NCBI GenBank assembly: GCA_942159475.1
Contig: OW804096.1
Span: 104,506,194-104,570,193, forward strand
Reading direction: 5' to 3'
DNA: 64,000 nt
Source: Sthenelais limicola
Taxonomy: Eukaryota; Annelida; Polychaeta; Phyllodocida; Sigalionidae
Position 1 is the stretch's first letter; every line of letters starts with the position of its first letter. The position numbers were made by a program, and so were the translations under genes. Positions 33,201 to 45,130 of the stretch are shown here, piece after piece. The notes under the pieces are model-generated. The model saw nothing but the letters and a program-made list of their open reading frames with translations. It had not been told where the DNA came from and ran no database searches.

Positions 33201-33609
33201 ACGTCAAAACATTAATGTTAATCAACCAGTAAGTTAATGTTAATAATTTGACGTCAAAATTTAAACATTAACTTGACCAGTAAGTTAATGTTAATAATTT
33301 GACGTCAAAATATAAACATTAATTTGACCAGTAAGTTAATGTTAATAATTTAACGTCAAATATATTAATGTTAATAATACGAAAGTATATTGATGTTAAA
33401 ATATTGATGTTAATTCACCATCAAATTAACGTTGAGAAGTTAACATCAAGAAAATTAATGTTAAGTTAATGTTTGATTCACGTTAATAGTTTAATGTGAA
33501 TTAAATTCACATCAAATTGAGGTTAAATTCACGTCAAACAGTTAACGTTGCGAAATTAACTTTATATTGATGTTAATCGACGTTGTTTTAACGTGAATTG
33601 TTACCTGGG
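30232..33609. mobile_element. 3378-bp TA-flanked TIR element inserted in the minisatellite
   Basis: The ends read CCCAGGTAACAA at the left (30232) and its complement at the right (33609). TIRs of about 35 bp are both followed by ACGTTAA and ACGTCGAT blocks. The flanking dinucleotides are TA (30230-30231, 33610-33611), and deleting the element plus one TA restores the minisatellite unit GGGGGTAGATGTGTG exactly. Both subterminal zones (30245-30560 and 33150-33605) are saturated with degenerate TTAACGTCAAT/ATTAATGTTAA words. The middle (30.6-33.1 kb) has no transposase ORF, only a LINE RT relic at 32490-32770. The TA duplication suggests a Tc1/mariner-like mechanism, but the end sequence is not one I can place. 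Confidence 0.88.
32490..32765 (+). pseudogene. LINE reverse transcriptase C-terminal relic
   Basis: The plus-strand frame reads IKALRLALG, stop, then GKTTRERVTSSGISPLDIRAEISRLKL and TRWGRYVHIRD. This resembles the post-RT region of R1/Jockey/CR1-like LINEs, where a KALRLxLG motif is followed by a leucine-rich ...LDIRxE... segment. One stop is visible and nothing recognisable lies upstream. It is a small fragment carried inside the TA element. Confidence 0.4.
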
Positions 33610-33611
33610 TA

Positions 33612-36360
33612 GATGTGTGTGGGGGTAGAGATAACAGGGGGTAGATGTGTGTGGGGGTAGAGGTAACAGGGGGTCGATGTGTGTGGGGATAGAGGTAACA
33701 GGGGGTAGATGTGTGTGTGTGTGGGGGGGGGTAGAGATAACTGGGGGTAGATGTGTGTGGGCGTAGAGGTAACTGGGGGTAGATGTGTGGGGGGGTAGAG
33801 GTAACTGGGGGTAGATGTGTGTGGGGGTAGAGGTACCTGGGGGTAGATGTGCGTTGGGGGTAGAGGTCTCTGGGGGTAGAGGTCACTGGGGGTAGATGTC
33901 ACTGGGGGTAGATGTGTGCGTGTGTGTGTGTGGGGGGGGGGGGGGGGTAGAGGTAACTGGGGGTAGAAGTGTGTGGGGGTAGAGGTAACAGGGGGTAGAT
34001 GTGCGTTGGGGGTAGAGGTCTCTGGGGGTAGAGGTCACTGGGGGTAGATGTCACTGGGGGTAGATGTGTGCGTGTGTGTGTGGGGGGGGGGGGGGGTAGA
34101 GGTAACTGGGGGTAGAAGTGTGTGGGGATAGAGGTAACTGGGGGTAGATGTGTGTGGGGGTAGAGGTACCTGGGGGTAGATGTGTGTGGGGGTAGAGGTA
34201 CCTGGGGGTAGATGTGTGTGGGGGTAGAGGTACCTGGGGGTAAATGTGGGGTAGAGGTCACTGGGGGTAGAGGTAACTGGGGGTAGATGTGTGTGGGTGT
34301 AGAAGTACCTGGGGGTGGATGTGGGGTAGAGGTCACTGGCAGTAGAGGTAACTGGGGGTAGATGTGTGTGGGGGTAGAGGTAACTGGGGGTAGAAGTGTG
34401 TGGGGGTAGAGGTACCTGGGGGTAGATGTGTGTGGGGTCAGAGGTACCTGGGATGGAGGTGTATGGGGGTAGAGATAAGAGGGGGTCGATGTGTGTGGGG
34501 GTAGAGGTTACTTGGGGTAGATGTGTGTGGGGGTAGAGGTAACAGGGGGTAGATGTGTGTGGGGGTAGAGGTAACTGGGGGTAGAGGTAACTGAGGGTAA
34601 AGGTGTGTGGGGTAGATATATCTGGGGGTAGATGTGTGTGTGGGGGGGGGGGGGGTAGAGATAACAGGGGGTAGATGTGTGTGGGGGTAGAGGTAACAGT
34701 GGGTAGATGTGTGTGGGGATAGAGGTAACAGGGGGTAGATGTGTGGGGGGGGGGGGTAGATGTGTGTGGGGGTAGAGGTAACAGGGGGTAGATGTGTGTG
34801 GGGGTAGAGGTAACTGGGGGTAGATGTGTGTGGGGGTAGAGGTAACTGGGGGTAGATGTGTGTGGGGGTAGAGGTAACAGGGGGTAGATGTGTGTGTGGG
34901 GTAGAGGTCACTGGGGGTAGATGTGTGTGTGTGTGTGTGGGGGGGGGGGGGGTAGAGGTAACTGGGGGTAGATGTGTGTGGGGGTAAAGGTAACTGGGGG
35001 TAGAGGTAACTGAGGGTAAAGGTGTGTGGGGTAGATATATCTGGGGGTAAAGGTGTGTGGGGGGTAGAGGTAACTGGGGGTAGATGTGTGTGGGGGTAGA
35101 GGTAACAGGGGGTAGATGTGTGTGGGGGTAGAGGTAACTGGGGGTAGATGTGTGTGGGGGTAGAGGTAACTGGGGGTAGATGTGTGTGGGGGTAGAGGTA
35201 ACAGGGGGTAGATGTGTGTGGGGGGTAGAGGTCTCTGGGGGTAGAGGTCACTGGGGGTAGATGTGTGTGTGTGGGGGGAGGGGGGGTAGAGGTAACTGGG
35301 GGTAGAAGTGTCTGGGGATAGAGGTAACTGGAGGTAGATGTGTGTGGGGGTAAAGGTAACTGGGGGTAGAGGTAACTGAGGGTAAAGGTGTTTGGGGTAG
35401 ATATATCTGGGGGTAAAGGTGTGTGGGGGGTAGAGGTAACTGGGGGTAGATGTGTGTGGGGGTAGAGGTAACAGGGGGTAGATGTGTGTGGGGGTAGAGG
35501 TAACTGGGGGTAGATGTGTGTGGGGGTAGAGGTAACTGGGGGTAGATGTGTGTGGGGGTAGATGTGTGTGGGGTTAGAGGTAACTGGGGGTAGAAGTGTG
35601 TGGGGGTAGAGGTACCTGGGGCTAGATGTGTGTGTGGGGGTGGAGGTAACTGGGGGTGGAGGTGTGTGGGGGTAGAGGTTACTGTGGGTAGATGTGTGTG
35701 GGGGTAGAGATAACTGGGGGTGGAGGTGTGTTGGGGTAGATTTAACTGGGGGTAAAGATGTGTGGGGGTAGAGGTGACTGGGGCTAAAGGTGTGTGGGGG
35801 TGGAGATAATTGGGGGTAAAGGTGTGTGGGGGTACAGATGACTGGGGTGGAGGTGTGTGGGGGTAACTGGGGGTAAAGGTGTGTGGGGGTAGAGGTGACT
35901 GGGGGTAAAAGTGTGTGGGGGTGGAGGTAACTGGGGGTAAAGATGTGTGGGGGTAGAGGTGACTGGGGTGGAGGTGTGTGGGGGTAGAGGTAACTGGGGT
36001 AAAGGTGTGTGGGGGTAACTGGGGGTAAAGGTGTGTGGGGGTAGAGGTTACTTGGGGTAAAGGTGTGTGGGGGTAGAGGTAACTGGGGTAGAGTTGTGTG
36101 GGGGTAAAGGTAACTGGGGGTAGAGGTGTGCAGGGGTAGAGGTAACTGGGGTTAGAGGTGTGCGGGTGTAGAGGTAACTGGGGTTAGAGGTGTGCGGGGG
36201 TAGAAGGGAAGTTAATGGGGGGGGGGAGGGGGGTTAGAGATTACAGGGGTGAAAGTAAGTGAATGGGTATGGGTTAGGAAAGTGAGGGGGGAGGGGTGTG
36301 CTGGAGTGTGGTAGGGGGAAGGGGAGAAATGTTGGGGTAGATGTGGGTGAGGGTAGAGAG
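33612..36360. repeat. 32-bp G-rich minisatellite, second array
   Basis: Same 16+16 unit as 29110-30229, with longer G runs (for example about 33931-33947 and 34081-34095), GT expansions and diverged units from about 35.7 kb onward (GGTGTGTGGGGGTAGAGGT variants). All long minus-strand open frames here (PHTHLPP-type peptides) are artefacts. Confidence 0.95.
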
Positions 36361-37098
36361 GTGTGGGGGGAGTGATGGCCTAACTTATTATATATTTTTT
36401 CTAATATCAGGTAAAGCGAACCACTTGGTTCGGTTTATCTTAAGTGGTGGTTCGCTTTATATGAAATGTCAGGTAAAGCGAACCAACTCTACAAGATATT
36501 TCCATGGAGACCATTGGCATAAATATGCATAATGATATAATTAATTCATGTGCCATAGGAAGCTGACCCCATCTAATGTTCATTTGAAGTTTGAATGGTT
36601 TGTTGCTATTTTTTTTATAATGGGAAATCAAGACGAAGACGAAATGGTTCGGCTTACCTTAATGCACCCTAGTTACCGTTCAGGCCTAGTCTCCAATTCC
36701 TTTGAAATGTTCATTTATAAACAGAATCGTTCATTTGGGATCTTTAATAATAGTCATATTAAGCTTCCTATCTCTTTAGTTACTTTATATGATTCATTAA
36801 ATAAATTTTCAAGGTGTTTTCTTTGGTTCGCAGAGTGGGCGATAATGGGGGTTTTTGCTAACGATCCTCGATAGGCCTACATATGTATGGTTGGGTACCG
36901 TACTCTAGACTATGTATTCGGCGACGTTCATTGAGCAGATAATTATTGGTTCCAAACGGTGGAAGTATTGTGAATGATATCGCCAAAGGTATTACATATG
37001 ATGTATTTTGTCTTGATTTAAATGTTAGTTGTGTTGAATGATCATGACATTGTTTATTCTCCACGATGTTCGGTTTCTTAATGTCGGTCCATAATTAT
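36361..37098. other. no gene; small hairpins at 36409-36485
   Basis: GGTAAAGCGAACCA occurs at 36411 and 36473. An inverted GGTTCGCTTTAT between them (about 36449-36460) forms a hairpin with the first copy. The remainder is AT-rich with no supported ORF. Confidence 0.5.
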
Positions 37099-37719
37099 GG
37101 CTGGGTTTCCATTGACGAGGATTTTTACCGCGCGGCAACCCGCTAGGCGGCTTGCCGCGCGGCTAAGGCTGCCTTTCCATTGACGCGGTTTTTCATGCCG
37201 CGCGCGGCGCGCGGCACGCGGCAAATAATCGCTCACATGCATTTCTATTGAGCCCTTTCCATGGGCGCGGCTACCCGCGCGGGTCGTTGCCGCGCGGTAA
37301 AACGAATCGCTCACTGCTCGATTTTTTTTCTCTTGCCGCGCGGTAGCCAATGGTCTCTGGGTTGAGAATCAAATCCGCTCGCGGTTTCCTCATGTTTTAA
37401 AAATAATTTAGCCGCGCGGCAAGCCGCCTAGCGGGTTGCCGCGCGGTAAAAATCCTCGTCAATGGAAACCCAGCCTAAATTATTTTTAAAACATGAGGAA
37501 ACCGCGAGCGGATTTGATTCTCAACCCAGAGACCATTGGCTACCGCGCGGCAAGAGAAAAAAAATCGAGCAGTGAGCGATTCGTTTTACCGCGCGGCAAC
37601 GACCCGCGCGGGTAGCCGCGCCCATGGAAAGGGCTCAATAGAAATGCATGTGAGCGATTATTTGCCGCGTGCCGCGCGCCGCGCGCGGCATGAAAAACCG
37701 CGTCAATGGAAAGGCAGCC
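37099..37719. mobile_element. nested GC-rich palindromic MITEs (X-Y-X'-Y' arrangement)
   Basis: Block X (37099-37163) starts GGCTGGGTTTCCATTGACG. Block Y (37167-37410) starts GGCTGCCTTTCCATTGACG. X' (about 37411-37475) and Y' (about 37477-37719) are their inverse complements. Y and Y' are essentially perfect 243-bp arms, shown by identical open frames (MATARQEKKNRAVSDSF) on opposite strands. TAA flanks Y on the left (37164-37166) and Y' on the right (37720-37722), a possible TWA target duplication. The block is rich in GCCGCGCGGC words in an AT-rich neighbourhood. The open frames are by-products of the palindrome. Confidence 0.75.
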
Positions 37720-37722
37720 TAA

Positions 37723-38255
37723 AGCTTCAGTGCTGAGAAGAGGGCTTGTCAAAATGGCGATTTTTATCATGGTAGACGACGGCCACACGGTGGTTTATCA
37801 TATATTACAACTTAAATACTTCATTTCATTGTTTTAAATCTAGTTGGTGCGAGATGGAACATGTCTGACCATCTGCTGTTAAATTCTCAGCAGTTAAATA
37901 TCATTATGTTCATCATTTATGTTCATCAATTTTATGTTCGTCGGACTTTGACTTTTAAGATCGGTTCGAAATGGAATTTTATTATCAGAGTTGAACATCG
38001 GAGATTTAGGATTTATCTGGAATTTCGGCGAAAGATTTTTTAGGTCTGTACAAGCATAGAGGGGGGGGGGGTCATATATCTTTCAAAATGGCTGTGTTAT
38101 GATGTATCAAGGTTGTAATTAAATGGATTATTGCACGAATTTCATTTTAGTTTAGTTTTTTAAGAGATTTTGGCGATTTTAAGATTGCATTTCGATCGAT
38201 AATGTTCTTTATGGAGATTTAACACTGGAACATTTTTTCACGGATTCCAGACACA

Positions 38256-38304
<49 letters not shown>

Positions 38305-38420
38305 ATCGACCTATATTTATACTTATAATAAAAAAATATACTTAATTTTTACTTATAATTACAATTTTATTTAATTCGAATAATTAAAAGCCCGCTATAC
38401 ACAAGCTTATGCTTGTAATT
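37723..38420. other. no gene; (TC)n microsatellite at 38260-38303
   Basis: AT-rich sequence with a TC dinucleotide run. No ORF that I can support. Confidence 0.5.
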
Positions 38421-38424
38421 CTTG

Positions 38425-40911
38425 TTATTAAAAATTATAGACCAATTACATTACTCAACGTTGACTATAAGATGATTTCAAAAACCCTAGCAGTGAGATT
38501 AAACACGGTTCTTCCCAGAGTGATTCATGATGATCAATTCCGTTTCCTTAAAGGAAGATAGCCTACATAGGAACTGCTATAAGAAAAGTCAACAATATTA
38601 TTTCATACTTAGAGGGAAAAAAAGAAAATGGGATTATAGCTTCGTTAGATTTCGTAAAAGCTTACGATTCCGTGAGCTGGTCATTCTTAAGAAAATCATT
38701 ATTAGCAGATGGCATGGATCAGAGGTTTATTAGCTGGATTATGGCCTTATCTAAGGACTCAAAAGCTACCTTTTGCAACAACAGTAACACCTCAGGTTGG
38801 TTTCAGATTAAACGTGGTGTGAAACAGGGGGACCCCATATCATCTTCCCTATTCCTGCTGGTAGTAGAAAAATTAGCTGAACAAATACGAAGAAATCCAG
38901 ATATAGAAGGTATACCCTTGGGCAAGAGTGAAGCCAAACTAGTCCAATTTGCGGACGATATTACTGTCACATGTGCAAATGAATTTTCCCTGCTAAATAT
39001 TATAAGACTGATTGATAGATTTAGCCTCAGGTCTCAAACTGAATCCATCCAAGTCAAACGGCCTTCTGGTTAGGGCAATTACCCTAACTAATAGGGAGTT
39101 AATGAAAATTAACTGGGGAAATAAAATGAAAACCTTGGAAATAATCCTCCTATACCCCAGAGACGAAACAAAGCTGGTCAAAATAAATACTGAGAGCTTG
39201 ATAGAAAAAATAAAGATAACACTGAACGAATGGAATAATCGATACTTGACTCTAAAGGGAAGAATTATCATGCGTAATACCTTCCTTCTACCTGTATTTT
39301 TGCATACCTTGTCATGTGTACATCTTGATCAAACTGTGATGAAGCAAGTGAATGACATTATTCTAAAATTTGTATGGAAAAATGGGTCTAATAGAATTAG
39401 CACTAATTTCTTAACACAATGTATTGAGAAGGGGGGCATGGGGCTCAGACTGCTCGGCGAGGTATGGGAAACAAACAAAGTCAAATGGGTCGAGAGAATT
39501 CTATATTCTGGGAGAAAAAACTGGTTCGAAGTGTTAGAAACCTTTTATGGTAGATCCAAAGAAGAAATATTCCTAGCAAGGTTTAAACCCAGTTTTCACC
39601 TAAATGTGTTCTATCAGAAATTGTTCAAAACATGGAACGAGTGTTACTACAAAAATTCTCCATCGACTGTTAACCAAATTATAAAAGAAAGAATATGGAC
39701 GAATAAAAATATTAAATACAAAGGTAATATGATAAGGTGGCAACACTGGATAGACCAAGGTATAATAGTAGTAGGAGATATTGTCAACAAGGATGGCTCA
39801 CTTATGTCGATTAACAATTTTATTGAAGCCTTCAAATTTACACCATCATGCTATGAACTCAAAGCTGTCAAAAATGCTATCCCGAGAGAGTGGAAAATCA
39901 AGTTAAACTCTGAAGATCCCCAACAATGTAATGGTTCTGTCGATTTTCAAATAGGTGGTAAATCGTTAAAATTATTGAGATGTCCTTCTAAGGTAATATA
40001 CCAGTTACTGATTGAAAAAAGAAAAATCCCAAATGGGAAAAATTCCTGAAATGGAAGGAGTTGCTCGCTCTGACGAATGAGCAGTACGAAGACATCAAAT
40101 GGGGTAAAATCTTTACTATACCGTATAAATGTACGTCTGAAACAAGACTACAGGTGTTGCAATTTAAAATTTTACATGGTGCAATAACAACGAATAAGTT
40201 ACTAAAAGAGATTGATGTTAAAGATAAACCAAATTGTAATCATTGCCCTGAGGTTGACAAATAAAGTCATTTTTTCGTCAACTGTGTAAAAACAAAAAGG
40301 ATATGGATCTCAACCTTAGAATGGATATATGAATTGGAGTACATCAATGTGAAGAAAAATGGAGAGAAAATAATATGTAAAAAAAGGAATAGAGTATAAC
40401 CCCCTCGGTTAGAGAGATTTTATTTGGCATAGAGGAAACAAATGCCCAAACTAAGGTAATAAACTGGATTTTCCTCCAAATTAAAAGCCTACATTCATAG
40501 GCAGAAATTATTCAATAATGGCGATATGAGCCTGCTGTCGATCATGTATGAGTTGAGAACGAGAGCTACTCTGGTAGAAATTAATATAGGTGACAGTGAA
40601 AAAAGGAGGGATGAAAGAAAAATGTGGAAGTGTCTGCTAGACGATATCTCTGAGTGTATAGAAAAATTAAAAAGGTGAAACACGAGAGGAAACCTATGGA
40701 ATTAAGGGATAAAACCCCCAAAAGTGGCCTAAAAGCTAAGGGTTGAGGCCCCCTGTGTTTCGGTTAACCTTAGTACACTTTCTTCACAGTATATCATTTC
40801 ATAACGAATGATGCTTTAAATTGCCTTTATCCTAGATGTAACGATGCTTAATCTTGTCTATGTGTAAGGAATAAAACGATGTCGCAAAAACAAAAGAAAA
40901 AAAAAGTAAGT
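38425..40911 (+). pseudogene. 5'-truncated LINE ORF2 relic (L1/Tx1-like RT to zinc knuckle) with 3' tail
   Basis: The sequence opens inside the RT (RPITLLNVDYKMISKTLAVRL) and, through several frameshifts and stops (first at about 38560), gives LDFVKAYDSVSWSF, VKQGDPISSSLFLLV, FADDITVT and WNNRYLTLKGRIIMRN. It then continues in the frame 39012-40049, and a zf-RVT knuckle CNHCPEV..SHFFVNC lies at about 40240-40285. Catalytic motifs are readable but the frame is broken. The 3' UTR ends with AATAAA (about 40869) and an A-rich tail to about 40911. The order and motif style match the two-ORF LINEs at 11-19 kb and 50-55 kb. I could not find a target duplication. Confidence 0.88.
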
Positions 40912-41790
40912 GGAATGTGATTGTCTTAACGTTATGAAAAAGTTATCTGAGAAAGATTATAGATGAGTATATCCCTACCTAGTGTGAATTAGATTTGAAT
41001 ATGAATACATGTTTGCAAAGGAAAAAGAAATAATTATGAATACATAATATGAGCTATGAATACATAATATGAGCTTAAGTTCACATCGAAAGTCCAAGAA
41101 GCCCAAGTCGCGCCGGACAACAAATCCAGCACATGGGGAAAGAAGCTTGGACGCTCAGGGAGAGCGCCCTCCCACCCTCGGTTTCTTGCTGTATGTTTGA
41201 GCTTGACTCAAATAGCAATGAGGAAAATAAGGGAATGCGGCTCGTTGAGAGAATATGTGTATCTCCAGAATTGTGTTGGGGTTATGTCTGCCTCAAGTTC
41301 GGGATAAATCAATGAATTAGTGTATCTCCAGAGTGTCTTGCGGTTATGTCTGCCACAAGGCCAGAATGTTTGTTTTTAAAGTTTTTATTCAGCCACTGAG
41401 CCAGAGGCATTATGCTGTTACACACTTTTCTCAGTAATAGCTGATGGAAAAATTAGCTTTACATCAAGATATATGAAAAGAAAAAATAATCGTGATTAAA
41501 TATTAAATAGAAGAAATAGAAAAATACGACAATATCAAATTTAACTGATAATATCGAGTCAGATCGTACAGACATTTTAAGGTACAAATAAAATAGATAA
41601 TATATAAGTAATACGATACAAGGTATAAAAAACCGTCACCCGGGTATAACATCGATTTACTACAGACAAAAGAGCATCAGCTATAGCCAAAAGGAACTCA
41701 ATATACCAAAGAAAGCAAGCAAACAAATTCTGAAAGAATTCAGATCAATATGCAAGACAAACAACAACTAAGTATAGCTAGATCAAGTTA
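40912..41790. other. no gene supported
   Basis: AT-rich. The repeated block AATACATAATATGAGCT (about 41037-41075) and a partly duplicated GTGTATCTCCAGA...GGTTATGTCTGCC segment (41260-41300 and 41321-41360) are visible. Confidence 0.4.
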
Positions 41791-42327
41791 TCAGGATCTG
41801 GAGATTTTCTCCCCTTTAAAATTTAAAATATCATCTAGAGTTTTTACAAAAATCGGTAGAGAGTTCCAATAAGATTCAGCTCTTCCAAAAAGGTTCTTCC
41901 GGATTTTTTCTTTTCTCCAGGGTATAACGGGGAGTCTAACATCTCTCATATTGTATCTATGCTGGGGTAAATTATAATCAAAATTGTTACAAGAGTAAAA
42001 AATTGTCAGAAATCTCTGTAGGCGTCTAAAACAAAGAGGAAGAATGGTATACCTCTGATGTAATTCTATGTTAGAGACTCTAACAATATTCCTCCTATTC
42101 TTCACCCCATAACACAAACAAAGACATTGATTTTCTTGAATCTGTAACCTTGCAATGTCTTTTTCACTAGCTAGATCAATCAATAGCGACCCAAATTCAA
42201 TAATTGGTAAAATATAGGTTTTATAAATCAAAATAGAAATATCCTCCGTGATGAAATGTCGTATCCTAGCTAATCTCTTATATAGAATCTGGACTCGAGA
42301 GCAGGCATTACCGATATGTGGAAGCAT
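41791..42327 (-). pseudogene. LINE reverse transcriptase C-terminal fragment (CR1/Jockey-type)
   Basis: 178 codons, open to the stop. It has the post-RT motif order of non-LTR RTs of the CR1/Jockey group: HIGNACSRVQILYKRL, then ILIYKTYILPIIEFGSLL, then LQIQENQCLCLCYGV, and a terminal WNSLPIFVKTLD segment. No catalytic RT motif is included, so it is a 5'-truncated fragment. It is distinct from the L1/Tx1-like LINEs in this window and similar in style to the fragment at 59382-60490. Confidence 0.7.
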
Positions 42328-43080
42328 ATTTAAATGAAAATTTAAAAATTAATCCAGGGGTGTTTTCTGGTTTCATACCAGAAGGCGGGAGGCTGGTTAG
42401 TTAAATTCAAAGCTCAGCTTTGAAGAAAAAACTTCCAGTTTATTTGGTATGCAATGATTGAGTTTTGTAACGTTTCTCGAAGCACCCTCAGCAAGATCAT
42501 GTTACCCCATAAATCAAGGAATGGTGTTATCATTGTGTATTAATGGTTAATAATCAGAAATTTATGAATATCATTATGATTGCACCTGGAAATTATTAAA
42601 TTGCCCTAATTAGCCAATTATGAAAATTATAATCATTGGGATCACTGGAAATTGATAACGATCAAGTTATAGGGCATAATAAAGGAAGTATTAATTTAAC
42701 AAAGGTCAGAGACATAAGATTAGATAAGATAAACAGATTAAAACAGTAAAATTTGGACTAGACACTAATCACCATAGAATGCCATGCCCAGAGTAATGAA
42801 CAGAAGTATGTGCCTAATTAAATGGTGCTACAATTTATTGCCGATCGCCTGATCTCTATTTGAACTCTTAACAGAGGGAAAAGATTAGTCGATTTGGACT
42901 ATAAGCTCGAACCACTAAATAAGGCCCATAAACATTATGTTTCCAGACATCTCTCCAATTGAACCCTGATAGCTTTTTATTTTTTTATACGAGTTCTGAA
43001 CAAGTATATATATTATCAGAGCTTACAATGTGGGGACGGGTTTGGTACAACTGTCACTTTTTAGAAATTATGTTTGATGG
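42328..43080. other. no gene seen
   Basis: AT-rich, with no supported ORF or repeat. Confidence 0.45.
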
Positions 43081-43084
43081 TCAA

Positions 43085-43983
43085 GTTGCCATGGCAACTG
43101 TTTCTGAAAAATTTTGAAATTGTAAAAACATAAGGACCTTGTGCCAATCAAATCCCTCTCATTTGATGAAAAATTGATGAAAACTAATTTTATCTCTGCA
43201 AGTTGTGGTAAACAAATTTCCGCATCTGATGATATATCACATATGTGATTCTGATATTGTCCCAAGGAATAAAAACAGTAGAGTCGAGCGAGTCGAGTCG
43301 AGCGACGAAATGGTAAAAAATGACCAATTTTGGCCTGGTTTGGGGAGACATCGAAGATAAGGAAACATCTTGTCTTTAATCAGAATGACAGACCTCCCAG
43401 ATTATTTCATAAGGCTGATGTCCAAATTCCATTGATGATATGATGTATTGTAGATAGTGAATTCTCAAAAAATTAGCTCTAAGGAGAAATGAAATGAAAT
43501 TAAACTATTGTAAATTCAATTGGAATACTAGTTAAAAGGCAAATATAGCCCAAAATATGGCCAGAGTGATGACATTACCAAATAAGGGAGCATAGTTAGG
43601 CTTAGTTGGTCGCCATGGTTACATCAGTGATTTTGATTAAGAAAAACAATTCAAATCTCAAGTATGGCTCTAAAATTATAAGTATACCAAATTATAAGTT
43701 ACACATTCCAGATTAAAGCGCTGAATTTTATATTTCTATAAGTGTCCACGTCATGGGCCTTATTTAGTGCAATTACCTTATAGGGTCCACTGAGCGTCAG
43801 CCAACTCAGACATGCCTGGACAATGCCAGTTGCCATGACAACCTGGGTCGCTAGGGTCTAAACAAACCATCAGGTGCACAATGTATTGGTGGTGATTGTT
43901 TGCACTTGAAGCAGTGACCTGATTGATTGGTTGACAGACTCACAGACCCATGTTTATTTGAATAATGAGCGTTGCTAGGCAAC
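43085..43983. promoter_or_regulatory. second cluster of X-box-like palindromes
   Basis: GTTGCCATGGCAAC at 43085-43098 (a perfect palindrome), GTCGCCATGGTTAC at 43609-43622, GTTGCCATGACAAC at 43829-43842 and GTTGCTAGGCAAC at 43971-43983. Same core as in the TTAA element at 11.7-13.1 kb, but I see no TTAA or CCCCTTCA ends here. Confidence 0.5.
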
Positions 43984-44149
43984 AACCTCATAAGGCAAAT
44001 GGTAATAAAGGGCTAATGAGGTGATGGATGTTTTGATGTCTACTAAATAGCAATTTAAGCAGGAAAAGTGCTTTGTGTTTAGAAATATAATGATAAAGAA
44101 AATAAAGCAACCATTTAGAAAAACCACGAAATTGAATTTATAAAGAACC

Positions 44150-44225
44150 CCAAATTGCCTATAGAGTTGTCTAAAGAATTGCCTACAGAGTTGTCTAAAG
44201 AATTGCCTACAGAATTGCCAAAAAT
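44150..44225. repeat. short tandem repeat, about three 26-29-bp units
   Basis: ATTGCCTACAGAGTTGTCTA-type units follow one another with small changes. Confidence 0.7.
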
Positions 44226-44454
44226 GAATATGGCCATTTCCACCAATTTGACAACATTTGGGCCCCTAGACACCCCCTGAGTACCAAAAAATAATTTTTA
44301 CATTTATCAATTGATTTGTTATTTTCTATGGACCTTATATATATGTGCATTAAACTGCCAAGTTTGGAACCATTCTGATTATTAGCAATTTTTTTACAGG
44401 GGGGTCAAAAATAGATCCCAAATCTGAAAAATATATTAAAAATAGCATGACGAA

Positions 44455-44705
44455 TAATGATACATATTTCTACATAAATGAGGATTTAAATTAGAAATAG
44501 ATAAAACAAATATGCACATAATGTATTGAACTATTTTGTACCTGATAGTTCTCGACATAAGGATCATAACACCTTTTATTTGGTGAAAATATTCGAACTA
44601 GAAGAAAAGTTACAGCCAAATAACCATTCAGTAATGGTAATGATAATGGCAGCGGCAAGTTTGATAGGTCATTGACCCTCTGCCCATATATAATGTATAT
44701 ACATA
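44455..44705 (-). repeat. dispersed repeat, copy 2 (inverse of 21045-21280)
   Basis: Inverse complement of the copy at 21 kb over about 230 bp, with shared blocks at the CTTATGTCGAGA and GGCTGTAACTTTTCTTC positions. Confidence 0.75.
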
Positions 44706-44862
44706 CCTCTCCCTACATGCATACATGTATGCAAGTGTATACATACATATGCATGTGCAATTGATGGATTCAGGAAAACTAATCAAATTAATCAATAGAG
44801 ACATGTATGTAGTTCTTGCATAGAACCAACAAATGTTGTTGATTCCTATTGCACTGCTATTT

Positions 44863-45130
44863 TTTTTTTTTTTTTTTTTTTTTTTTCAAAGATTTATTTC
44901 AAATTGTTACTACTGTAATCGTCAGGCGACACTGTAATCGTCCAGCGACCCACCACAAACCATAGCACATGATGTGCATAAAAAGAATGAAATAATATTA
45001 ATATTCATTGTTATGAAATAAGAACAACCAAACATAATTAGTCAAGTAAAATAATGCATAATTGCATATATATTATGACTCCTAGGGCCCTCAACATTGT
45101 AATCGTCAGTGACAGGTCCCCCTTCCCATC
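44863..45130 (-). mobile_element. 3' end of a minus-strand retroposon (poly(A) tail)
   Basis: A T run of about 24 at 44863-44886, followed by TTTATT (an AATAAA signal on the minus strand), marks a retroposon 3' end pointing left. The body to the right contains repeated TGTAATCGTCA words (44927, 44943, 45100, 45363) but no ORF. The family is not identified. Confidence 0.5.

Noticed and set aside
28952..35251. Minus-strand open frames rich in PHTHLPPVTST
   Set aside because: Produced by the 32-bp minisatellite; several overlapping frames are open at once, which real genes would not show.
37078..37788. Identical 66-90-aa frames on both strands (MATARQEKK...)
   Set aside because: The two frames are the same sequence in the two arms of a palindromic MITE.
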